Shown here piece by piece: positions 20,279 to 26,773 of a DNA stretch of 64,000 nt. The position numbers were made by a program, and so were the translations under genes. This stretch comes from Pseudomonas mucoides. Lineage in GTDB: Bacteria; Pseudomonadota; Gammaproteobacteria; Pseudomonadales; Pseudomonadaceae. Where the stretch lies: positions 496,001 to 560,000 of the forward strand of contig NZ_JACOPW010000003.1 in the NCBI RefSeq assembly GCF_015461845.1, given 5' to 3'. Each line of letters starts with the position of its first letter. Within the stretch, counting starts at the first letter, position 1. Under the pieces are notes generated by a model. It had not been told where the DNA came from and ran no database searches. It saw only the letters and a program-made list of their open reading frames with translations.

Positions 20279-20415
20279 GCTTGCTCGCGAAGAATCCCCC
20301 GCCGATCTACCTGATTCACCACAAGACCCTGTAGGAGTGAGCCTGCTCGCGATGAATCCAACTCGGTATCTCTGAATCACCACAAGCCCCTGTGGGAGCG
20401 AGCCTGCTCGCGAAG
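20268..20415. repeat. Three REP units in direct tandem, about 61-base period
   Basis: TGTGGGAGCGGGCTTGCTCG, TGTAGGAGTGAGCCTGCTCG and TGTGGGAGCGAGCCTGCTCG begin at 20268, 20330 and 20391. The linkers are alike (CTGATTCACCACAAG, CTGAATCACCACAAG), so whole 61-62 base units were duplicated. Confidence 0.85.
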
Positions 20416-20488
20416 AATACCCCGCGGTTTATCTGATCACCTCAAACCTGCGCCCCGCTATGATGCGACTGCCAATTGAGCGCTTCCG

Positions 20489-20746
20489 ATGACCCAAACA
20501 GCGGCTGTCAGTGTTGCAAGTCAAATCCGCAAACTTGCTAACGATCACAAGGTTACTGCTGATCCTGACGGCATGAGCCGTATAGCCGTGATCATTACCC
20601 GTATGACTGGCGATGTCGTTGAGTTGGATGGCATCGAGCAACTGCTCGTCAATCTCAAGAGAAAGGGTGTTCTCAGCAAGTCTGAGATCCTGGCGCTGCA
20701 AGGGCGCTATCTTCAGGAGAGGCGTGCGCAGAAACGTAGCTCATGA
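20489..20746 (+). CDS. Small hypothetical protein (85 aa)
   Basis: The 85-residue protein is mostly helical and charged, without signal peptide or membrane segment. Visible parts are SRIAVIITRMTGDVVELDGIEQLLVNLKRKGVLSKSEILALQGRYLQERR. I do not recognise the family. Coding potential is supported by its backbone-like GC-rich codon use in part and by a very short frame that overlaps its stop by ATGA. It might be one half of a small gene pair. The context (between REP arrays and an SCP2-like gene) gives no function. Confidence 0.55.
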   Translation: MTQTAAVSVASQIRKLANDHKVTADPDGMSRIAVIITRMTGDVVELDGIEQLLVNLKRKGVLSKSEILALQGRYLQERRAQKRSS

Positions 20747-20820
20747 GTCTTAATCCGCTCAGCGACTTAGAGGCCGCCCAGCCACTCGACGGCGGCGAGC
20801 CTTCTGAGTCGAATGGCTGA
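20743..20820 (+). CDS. Possible 25-codon coupled ORF or truncated partner
   Basis: ATG at 20743 overlaps the upstream stop (ATGA) and runs 25 codons (MSLNPLSDLEAAQ..GGEPSESNG). The four-base overlap is the usual form of translational coupling. The product is too short to assign and may be the front end of a lost second gene. Confidence 0.3.
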   Translation: MSLNPLSDLEAAQPLDGGEPSESNG

Positions 20821-20825
20821 ATGAC

Positions 20826-21203
20826 CTATGCCTTAGCCTTCCTAGGCTTCAAATACTTGGTCAACCCCTGGAACCACATCACCAACGCCGGGTTGCCCTT
20901 GATCTGAATCGACTTGTCCTGAATCCCCGTCATAAACGCCAACTGCTTGTTCTTCGCCTGCATCGTGGCAAAGCCATACGCCGCATCTTTGAACGCAATC
21001 GCAAACGCCGGCTCGGCATACACGCCCGACTTGCTGGTAATGCGCTGATCCTTCACAAAGAAATGCCGCGCCACCTTCCCGTCCAGGGTCTGTAGCTGGA
21101 ACACCAATTCCTTGTCACCCAACTGCTGCTGAAACGCAGGATTAGTCCGACTGGCCTTACCCATCAACAAACCCAGCATCCACAGTAGAAAACGAAATTT
21201 CAT
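20826..21203 (-). CDS. SCP2-like sterol/lipid-binding domain protein
   Basis: The protein is 125 residues from ATG 21203; a GTG six bases upstream is possible, but GAGG sits at better spacing for the ATG. A hydrophobic N-terminus (FRFLLWMLGLLMG) is followed by a small alpha/beta domain with VFQLQTLDGKVARHFFVKDQRI, PAFAIAFKDAAYGFATM and IQIKGNPALVMWFQGL. This is the pattern of SCP2-type carrier domains seen in small Pseudomonas proteins, sometimes mislabelled helicase. The ligand and role are unknown. Confidence 0.65.
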   Translation of the reverse strand: MKFRFLLWMLGLLMGKASRTNPAFQQQLGDKELVFQLQTLDGKVARHFFVKDQRITSKSGVYAEPAFAIAFKDAAYGFATMQAKNKQLAFMTGIQDKSIQIKGNPALVMWFQGLTKYLKPRKAKA

Positions 21204-21209
21204 GCGCAC

Positions 21210-21560
21210 AGCCTCAAGAGAAAAGTGAACGGCCGGCGCAGTGTAGCGGCTTCAAGCGAGAACGCCACTGTTGTGCAGCGATAGAAGAAGATGCCGTGGT
21301 TTTTGACGCTGATGACTACCAAGTCATTGACGAAACGAGGGTGTTTAAAAGCGTGAGGATTTTGATGTTTCTACGCTCGACTCCCTCGGATATTTCCTTC
21401 AACACGTGGTGCTGTTCGTGAACTAGGCAGCCTTTGGCTTCGCCGATAGTCTTTGTTCGTTACCGCAAAATCGGTGACACGGACGTGCAAGTCCGGTACA
21501 TATCGCCGCACGGTCGCCAAACCGAACATCAAGCGTCTTTCAGCTTGATGTAAATGCTTC
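21210..21560. other. Non-coding gap with small hairpins
   Basis: I see no supportable gene here. CATCAAGC (21527-21534) and GCTTGATG (21543-21550) form an 8-bp perfect hairpin, and CGGAC/GTCCG a smaller one at about 21479-21494. These may be the front part of the structured leader of the next gene. Confidence 0.5.
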
Positions 21561-21562
21561 AT

Positions 21563-21641
21563 GGCGGCTGTGCGTGGGAGGTCCCTTTGGGGTCTGCCGG
21601 GGTCCGATATGCCCGGTCTTGCACACCTGCGCACGGCTGCC
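21563..21641 (+). ncRNA. Structured leader: predicted three-way junction upstream of DUF6124-like gene
   Basis: GGCGGCTGTGCG (21563-21574) pairs fully, with G-U wobbles, to CGCACGGCTGCC (21630-21641). Inside are two hairpins: AGGTCCC/GGGGTCT (21579-21585 with 21589-21595, loop TTT) and CCGGG/CCCGG (21597-21601 with 21612-21616). It ends 64 bases before the ATG. I recall closely similar sequence ahead of related genes in other Pseudomonas but can name no RNA family. Confidence 0.55.
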
Positions 21642-21705
21642 ACCCTTATTCGAATGCAAGCGAAGAGTAGACAGCTACATCTAAAACACATATCGGAAAT
21701 TACTA

Positions 21706-22089
21706 ATGATCAAGCCAACACCGAATCCACCAGCAAACGAAGCCACCTCCCCCTACGAATCCCTCGATTCGAAGAAACTCCACGAAGCCGCCGAACGCGC
21801 CCTCAACCACCATTTCGCCCCACCACCAGGCGATAAACCCAAGCCTCGCAAAGGCAACCTCTTCGCCGTCTCCCCCGACATCGACACCGAAGCCCTCCTG
21901 GCCAACGCCTCGGAAGACCTGCTATCCATCAGCGCCATCGCCGCCAACCTGGCCGACGACGTGGACGGAGCACGTCGCTCCTTAGCTTTGGCGCTTAGCA
22001 GATTGGCGGATGGGGTCCGGTTGTTGGTGGAGCGAGCGCTGGATCACATTGATTCGCCGAATCCGGCGGAGCATCGGGCGAAGGTGTAA
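21706..22089 (+). CDS. DUF6124-like small protein
   Basis: The 127-residue protein carries the N-terminal signature TPNPPANEATSPYESLDSKK (residues 3-22) followed by LHEAAERALNHHF. This is the mark of a Pseudomonas-specific family annotated as DUF6124 (earlier grouped with DUF3077). The middle NLFAVSPDIDTEALLANASEDLLSISAIAANL and the C-terminal helix RLADGVRLLVERALDHID fit as well. The family is often multicopy and of unknown function. The gene has weak ribosome-site signal (GGA, 12 bases) and is preceded by the structured leader. A terminator follows at once, so it is monocistronic. Confidence 0.8.
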   Translation: MIKPTPNPPANEATSPYESLDSKKLHEAAERALNHHFAPPPGDKPKPRKGNLFAVSPDIDTEALLANASEDLLSISAIAANLADDVDGARRSLALALSRLADGVRLLVERALDHIDSPNPAEHRAKV

Positions 22090-22107
22090 CGGAGCCACGG
22101 GATAAAA

Positions 22108-22130
22108 AAAGGGGATGTTGAGTCCCCTTT
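22108..22130 (+). terminator. Terminator of the DUF6124-like gene
   Basis: AAAGGGGA / TCCCCTTT with a seven-base loop, followed by CTT, 18 bases after the stop. Confidence 0.75.
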
Positions 22131-22145
22131 CTTGATGATCTCGAC

Positions 22146-22586
22146 TCACCACTGACAGCCTGCCTCTGGTGACGCCTCCATGCTGATATCTTGATCGAAC
22201 GAATACTTCTTACCGGATTTGTAATTCGTGTAGTACATCGAGTTTACCCGAGCCCCCTGAGTTGCCCTTTCATACTCCCCCGTCACCACACCGTCAGAAA
22301 CCTCCACCCAAGTCGTCGTGAACTGATACGGCCCGTCTTCCGTCATGACTTCTTCCTCAGTGTTCCGATAGACGAGAGGAATGGCCTTCTTCGACTTGCT
22401 ATACCTAACCCCGGCGCCTCCCCATTTGATGACCGAGTCGTAATAGGTTCTGAATTCGAAATTGATGTTTTTGCCTTCCAGCGAACGAAAACAAGAAACC
22501 TCAGTTGTGACTTCGCTGTAAGCCGCCATCGGGCAGAGGAGCAACAACGCAATAAAAAACACAGACAAAGATTTCAAATCGATCAT
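22146..22586 (-). CDS. Exported hypothetical protein
   Basis: The protein has about 146 residues from ATG 22586, with a signal peptide (LSVFFIALLLLCPMAAYSEV). AAAGGA directly abuts this ATG, so the TTG at 22577, eight bases from that site, may be the true start. The mature part has two cysteines (VSCFRS and AGCQW at the end) and no family I recognise. The gene is AT-richer than the backbone and lies downstream of another exported orphan on the same strand. A role as periplasmic immunity protein is only a guess from the type VI neighbourhood. Confidence 0.6.
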   Translation of the reverse strand: MIDLKSLSVFFIALLLLCPMAAYSEVTTEVSCFRSLEGKNINFEFRTYYDSVIKWGGAGVRYSKSKKAIPLVYRNTEEEVMTEDGPYQFTTTWVEVSDGVVTGEYERATQGARVNSMYYTNYKSGKKYSFDQDISMEASPEAGCQW

Positions 22587-22642
22587 TCCTTTAGCGGTGT
22601 TGTCCGTCAACGTTACGACCGAAAGCCTCTGAACTACCGTGG

Positions 22643-23269
22643 TCACTGTTGAATACCAATGCGACGACCGGGCTCCCGCTTTTGATCTGCAACAGCCTTT
22701 CCATCAAGTGCTGCCAAACGCTTTTTAATACTCGCCGCGTCCTTGTAAGCGCATACCACGTCTACCCCCCTCTCCAGATCTCTACCGTCGCGACAGTTCT
22801 GCAATTCAGGATCTGACGGATCACCGCGAAAAAACTTCAAAGACAACTGGTTGCCGTTTTTAATGAGCGGCAGCTCTAATACTGAATAGGAAAAGCCCTC
22901 GAAGCTAATGTACGACTCTTTGCTTTTCCCCAGCACAAACATGGATTTCCCCGCCCGCTCCGGGGTCTTTCGCTCGAAGAAAAACACCGACACAACCTGC
23001 TCATCTTCCAGCTTCCACACATAGTTCAGCGTTGGCTTCGTTGCGTTTACTGGTGAGTAGAAAATTTCGGCGTCAGGAACGTGGACCTCTGTCGCCTGAT
23101 CTTTCAGATTGTTCTTAAAAAAGTACACCATGATCTTTTGATCGCCCACGGATGCCACTACAGGCGGATGCAGCTCACCAATGGTTTGCGGGTCGCTTGC
23201 CGATGCCGGTTGAATTGGTAAGCCAACCATGAGTCCGAGCACGCAGGCATACCTTAAAAGCCTTTCCAA
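22643..23269 (-). CDS. Exported hypothetical protein (208 aa)
   Basis: A TTG start at 23269 is supported by AAGGAAGG nine bases upstream and gives a clean signal peptide (LRYACVLGLMVGLPIQPASA, cleavage near residue 24). The mature protein has KIMVYFFKNNLKDQATEVHVPD, QVVSVFFFERKTPERAG and a C-terminal pair of cysteines (LQNCRDG, VVCAYKD). No named family is recognised. It lies head-to-tail between the LprI-like fragment and the previous gene, spaced 57 bases, and could be part of one transcript of small exported proteins. Confidence 0.6.
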   Translation of the reverse strand: MERLLRYACVLGLMVGLPIQPASASDPQTIGELHPPVVASVGDQKIMVYFFKNNLKDQATEVHVPDAEIFYSPVNATKPTLNYVWKLEDEQVVSVFFFERKTPERAGKSMFVLGKSKESYISFEGFSYSVLELPLIKNGNQLSLKFFRGDPSDPELQNCRDGRDLERGVDVVCAYKDAASIKKRLAALDGKAVADQKREPGRRIGIQQ

Positions 23270-23326
23270 TTTCAGCTACCTTCCTTGGTGATACACGAAT
23301 CGAACAATTCATATCTTTGCTTGTAC

Positions 23327-23917
23327 TTACATGGATTCAGGCGGGCCGCATTTCAGCTCTTTGATTTGCGAGTCCTGAATCGGAATTACACAGGCACGAC
23401 GCTCCTCACCATTGCCACGAAGTTCCGACAAGCTGAGCGTCACGTGCAACCCGTCCGCATGAAACTCAAGGTTTTCGAACCCGGCATAGGAATAACCATC
23501 CCAAAACGATTTGCCGTCAAAGCTGCAGAACCGCGCAGATGACAGTACTCTCCAGCCGCCGTCAGGCGCAAGGATCTGGGCGTTGAGACAAACGCTGCCG
23601 AAGGTAGTCACATAGCGAGCCACAACATCACCGTAGCGTTGTGAGCCCGCCGTAAACACCTTGTTAAGATCGAGCAAGTCGCCCGACCTATCCGTCACGA
23701 TCCCGTCCAGATAAACAGCACGCTCCAAACTCATTCTGGCAATGCAGTTATTGATCGTCGTGGCATGCGCCGCTGTACCAGGCTCGATATCCATGGCTTC
23801 AAGCGGGCAAGTGGTGTCTCGCAACTTGATCCAGGCCCGCTGGGAATCTCTGGCAATAGCCATGAACGCTTTCCCTTGTTCCGTATCACGCTTTTGCTGA
23901 GCCTCAAATCGCGCCAT
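23327..23917 (-). pseudogene. LprI/DUF1311-like protein lacking its N-terminus
   Basis: The 196-residue frame contains a DUF1311/LprI-type stretch: AFMAIARDSQRAWIKLRDTTCPLEAM, then INNCIARMSLERAVYLDG (conserved W, RD, C and second C). Family members are exported, but this frame has no signal peptide. It begins only 15 bases from the edge of a hairpin element (23932-23992), and its first codons carry no ribosome site. A matching orphan signal peptide lies 2 kb upstream on the same strand, next to another copy of the element. The C-terminal half (FGSVCLNAQIL, SARFCSFDGKSFWDGYSYAGFENLEFHADG) is a separate beta-rich part. I infer a gene broken at its 5' end. Confidence 0.6.
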
Positions 23918-23931
23918 CAGTTTTTTGTAAG

Positions 23932-23992
23932 GAAAAGGGGACGGATTTATTTATTGGAGACCGCATATCATAAATAAATCCGTCCCCTTTTC
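23932..23992. repeat. Hairpin element copy 1 (61 bp)
   Basis: Two 22-base arms (starting GAAAAGGGGACGG, ending CCGTCCCCTTTTC) are perfect reverse complements around a 17-base middle (TTGGAGACCGCATATCA). Near-identical copies lie at 24739, 25876 and 26104. Confidence 0.9.
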
Positions 23993-24147
23993 ACCCTGAA
24001 ATGCGCGACAAGGAAGCCGCTGGCTGCACTTTTGCCCACTACCTCCCAATCACTACGAAAACCGTGAATCCGGGGACAAGCCACGTTTACGCACAAGTGA
24101 TAGAGCGTGGTGTTCCCCTATGGCACGCAAAAAATTGCCAGCCATCA
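23993..24147. other. Gap with CGGGGACAAGCCACG motif and an 11-codon start resembling a transposase N-terminus
   Basis: No gene is supported. On the plus strand ATG at 24120 reads MARKKLPAIT and stops after 11 codons. Together with the upstream CCGGGGACAAGCCACGTTT, this recalls the region ahead of REP-associated (Y1) transposases. It is only a resemblance. Confidence 0.25.
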
Positions 24148-24674
24148 CTATTTAGCAGCGTTAATATAGGACTTGATCAAACCTGCATTAACATAAGGGA
24201 AATGTTGCTCCTCACCTTCTTGATACCCTTCCATCCCACTCAAGTTCTTATCAAACCTGACAAGCTTATTCACAACCAATTTATTGTCCGAACCTTTTTC
24301 ATACCCATAAACTTGATAAAGGGTTCCGTACGTTCCAATTCCTCTGCTCGTGATTTCCCAAGAAACCAAAACCAGTACATTTTTCTTACCCTTTACCGGA
24401 TAAAAAAAATCGACTCGATTTTTGGGTCCGAGCCCGCCACATCATATTTATCGACAAGACTTCTATTTTTTTTATTATCGACACCAACAACATCCAAAAC
24501 CAAAGAAACCGGAAACTCTGCGCTCCCTGTCTGCAAAAAGGACAGCTCCCCTCCCTTTACAACATTAGTTTTAAACGGCCCCTGAATCACTCGACCCTGA
24601 AGGTAATCTACATCTTGAGCACTGCTGGAATTTGATATAAGAAAAACGAAAGCAAACATAAAAAAACGGAGCAT
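24148..24674 (-). pseudogene. Exported protein split by a frameshift at a run of eight A/T
   Basis: Two frames fit end to end. The first (24674 down to 24393) has a signal peptide (MFAFVFLISNSSSAQ) and ends KIESIFFIR at a stop. The second (to 24148) carries on in the next frame with VSWEITSRGIGTYGTLYQVYGYEKG..INAAK. Adding one T in the T8 tract (plus-strand A8 at 24402-24409) joins them as KIESIFFYPVKGKKNVLVLVSWE, about 174 residues. It may be a real frameshift, a phase-variable tract or a sequencing error. No family is recognised. Neighbours suggest a type VI immunity-like or orphan periplasmic protein. Confidence 0.65.
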
Positions 24675-24738
24675 AGCGAATGACCTCTTAGTTAATATTC
24701 ATTAGTGCAGCGAGGGCTTGGTATCAGGGGAAAAGCGG

Positions 24739-24800
24739 GAAAAGGGGACGGATTTATTTATTGGAGACCGCATCATCATAAATAAATCCGTCCCCTTTTC
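24739..24800. repeat. Hairpin element copy 2 (62 bp)
   Basis: Same arms as copy 1, with a middle of TTGGAGACCGCATCATCA. It cuts off the Tle1-like gene: the last codons of that frame lie inside the element. Confidence 0.9.
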
Positions 24801-25198
24801 ACCGGAAAAACTGTCCCGACACTGGGACAATAATATTTTAGAAATCCCTCACTCTGCGTATCAGGGTTTGCCCCCAAACTTGCGTGAAAAAGCCGAGCGA
24901 TATTGCTTCGAGAATTGGGTGTTGACGAGCCGTCTGCTTGATCGTTGTTATTGGTGCCATCAAAAGCCAATGTGATATGTAATGTTTTACAGCAAGGCAC
25001 CCCGCTATTTGCCTGCCCCTTAGTTTGAGCAAGCTTGCGTTGATTATTACCAAATACTCTTTCGTCTTTTTTCTGCTGTTGTATGTTCTTCGACAACTGT
25101 CCCGGATCATTTGGCAACCGACGCGTAAGAGGAAAGCTTGGGGCAATTAGTGCTCCCTCCGGCGGAGGAGCACCATCTGCCATCAATGATTCGAACAT
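24776..25198 (-). pseudogene. Truncated DUF2235 (Tle1-like) type VI lipase effector
   Basis: The first about 130 residues match the start of DUF2235 alpha/beta-hydrolase effectors (Tle1 group phospholipases): CKTLHITLAFDGTNNND, NIARLFHASLG and GFLKYYCPSVGTVFP. The frame then enters hairpin copy 2, which encodes the terminal KRGRIYL and a stop. The catalytic GxSxG part is missing, so the product cannot be an active lipase. Full-length relatives are several hundred residues long. The start overlaps the upstream DUF3304-like gene by 16 bases, as in intact effector/immunity pairs. Confidence 0.75.
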
Positions 25199-25803
25199 GA
25201 GGTCGGCTCCTTAGCTTGAAAGTACGCTCTATCTGGATAATTTGGATTGCCGGGTGTGAAGCAAGTCGTGGATACTTTTACCTGGTCGCAGGGAAGAAAG
25301 TGAACCTGTAACGCACATAGTTTTTCGGCGTACTTGGGAATCTCAACCGTAGCTGTATGGTGAGAGTAACCAGAGGAGTGACGAACTGCAGCCTCTTTAA
25401 CAATTTGCCCATACTGATCACGTTTGAGGGATTGGTATGGCTTTGGATCTTTGTCCCACTCGATAATCGCTCTAATTCCAGGATTCCACTGAACGGGTAG
25501 TGTGCCACAGAAAACTTCACCTCCACCTTGATTTGCTGGAATCCGTGGACCACCGGCACCGTTAATACTAAATCTTATAATTTCTGCGGATGTATGGTTA
25601 TAACCAGTAACCGGTGCAGACACCATTTCCGGACCAGCGTTGCACGCGCTTACGCAAAGCATTCCGACTGATAGGATTAATAATTTTCCAGGCCTATTAG
25701 AGTTAATATTTTTCCGATCTAAATACTGCCTTCCTACAAACAGCTCTACCATCAACGTCGCGCAGCAGCGAACTGACTTAATAACACCTGTTAATACTGA
25801 CAT
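25183..25803 (-). CDS. DUF3304-like lipoprotein, partner of the truncated lipase effector
   Basis: The sequence matches the DUF3304 pattern: APVTGYNHTSAEIIRFSINGAGG, the GGGEVFCGTLPVQWNPGIRAIIEWDKDP core and ATVEIPKYAEKLCALQVHFLPCDQVKV. A lipobox (CVSAC, about 18 residues into GKLLILSVGMLC) marks it as a periplasmic lipoprotein. These proteins are found beside Tle-type effectors and are thought to protect the producer. ATG 25803 has GGAGGAA at good spacing but leaves about 37 residues before the signal. ATG 25752 or a rare ATT nearer the signal are alternatives. With its effector truncated it is now an orphan immunity candidate. Confidence 0.7.
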   Translation of the reverse strand: MSVLTGVIKSVRCCATLMVELFVGRQYLDRKNINSNRPGKLLILSVGMLCVSACNAGPEMVSAPVTGYNHTSAEIIRFSINGAGGPRIPANQGGGEVFCGTLPVQWNPGIRAIIEWDKDPKPYQSLKRDQYGQIVKEAAVRHSSGYSHHTATVEIPKYAEKLCALQVHFLPCDQVKVSTTCFTPGNPNYPDRAYFQAKEPTSCSNH

Positions 25804-25875
25804 ACCTTCGGTTCCTCCATGTTCATCGGGCAATTAATAAAACACCCGGAGATCCGGGTTTAATCCACTCACGGG

Positions 25876-25937
25876 GAAAAGGGGACGGATTTATTTATTG
25901 GAGACCGCATCATCATAAATAAATCCGTCCCCTTTTC
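25876..25937. repeat. Hairpin element copy 3 (62 bp)
   Basis: The arms and middle are identical to copy 2. On its right side it abuts the signal-peptide fragment. Confidence 0.9.
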
Positions 25938-26020
25938 ACCTGTGCATGAGCCGAAATCATCGATGCCGCGAAAGCGGCGCTCACCAGTGCTACAGCAAAC
26001 CTTTTAAACTTCGTTGTCAC
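25938..26020 (-). pseudogene. Orphan signal-peptide fragment cut by hairpin element
   Basis: On the minus strand GTG at about 26020 reads TTKFKRFAVALVSAAFAASM then ISAHAQ, a textbook Sec signal peptide, and runs straight into hairpin copy 3 (VKRGRIYL, stop). It is the 5' end of an exported protein whose body is missing here. The headless LprI-like gene 2 kb downstream is a candidate body. Confidence 0.6.
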
Positions 26021-26073
26021 GGTTGACCCTCGACGCTACGACCGATCACAGGAGAAGAAGTAAAACCGCAGGG

Positions 26074-26164
26074 CAGATTTATTTATTAGAAAAAGGGGAC
26101 TAGGAAAAGGGGATGGATTATTTATTGGCGACCGCATCATCATAAATAAATCCGTCAACTTTTC
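26074..26164. repeat. Hairpin element copy 4 (degenerate) with a partial fifth copy
   Basis: 26104-26164 repeats the element with changes (GGATGGATTATTT, GGCGACCG, GTCAACTTTTC), which weaken the stem. Just left of it, AGATTTATTTATTA and GAAAAAGGGGAC (26074-26100) are scrambled pieces of another copy. Confidence 0.75.
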
Positions 26165-26179
26165 ACTTTCAACCTCCAC

Positions 26180-26683
26180 TTATCTTGACTCACCTTCATA
26201 CAGCTTCGTTTCTGAATTGAAGCGCCAAAGATGGGGAGTAGTCAGCGGCTTTCCATCTCTGTGCATAATTTGATCTTGTTTATCTCTATTATAAGAATAG
26301 ATCTGAATATCTTTATATGGAGTATTCTCTGGATGGCTATCTAGAACTTTTACATCTGCAAAGTAATCACCTCCCACATTCCTCAGAAAGCCTTGGCACT
26401 GGACAAAAAATCCGTAAGTAAAATCACCACTGGAACCCGCGCTAGAATATGAAAGAAAAATAAAATCCTTCACTCCATCACCATTGAAGTCTTCGTTATA
26501 GACGATTTCCCCTTCCTCAATTGAAAATTTCTCATCCTCAACCCGTGAAAGCAAATCGATTGTGCGTGAATCTTCGGTCCACTGCGATAAAAAATGCTTA
26601 GGCCCTTCCGTGGGATAACAGACATCTACAGGGGCAGCGCGAGCAGCAGTAGCAAACAAAGCAAGAACAAAAAAGTACTTCAT
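26180..26683 (-). CDS. Exported hypothetical protein with a DxNxDG calcium-type loop
   Basis: From ATG 26683 (MKYFFVLALFATAARA, signal peptide, cleavage near residue 16) the protein has 167 residues. It contains YNEDFNGDGVKDFIFLSY, a calcium-binding/FG-GAP-like loop, and two cysteines (VCYPTEG, VQCQGF). Family not recognised. It lies just downstream of the probable immunity gene of the large effector on the same strand, with AT-rich composition. A second immunity or accessory role is possible but not shown. Confidence 0.65.
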   Translation of the reverse strand: MKYFFVLALFATAARAAPVDVCYPTEGPKHFLSQWTEDSRTIDLLSRVEDEKFSIEEGEIVYNEDFNGDGVKDFIFLSYSSAGSSGDFTYGFFVQCQGFLRNVGGDYFADVKVLDSHPENTPYKDIQIYSYNRDKQDQIMHRDGKPLTTPHLWRFNSETKLYEGESR

Positions 26684-26773
26684 ATATAAATTCGCGCTTT
26701 TCGAATTTGCTGCGAGACAGGCCAAACCTCCACATAACTGTTAAAGCTTGCCCCACCCCCTTTCATCTGCAAT

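Noticed and set aside
20268..20415. CRISPR-like array
   Set aside because: Three REP palindromes with similar linkers, not identical repeats with unique spacers. No cas genes are present.
21371..21691. 106-codon minus-strand frame opposite the structured leader
   Set aside because: It overlaps the predicted RNA stems, has no ribosome site and ends in low-complexity residues. Conservation of the region is better explained by RNA structure, though I cannot fully exclude a short protein.
24148..24369. A separate 73-residue gene
   Set aside because: It has no signal peptide or ribosome site and continues the frame of the preceding exported protein after a one-base shift in the T8 tract.
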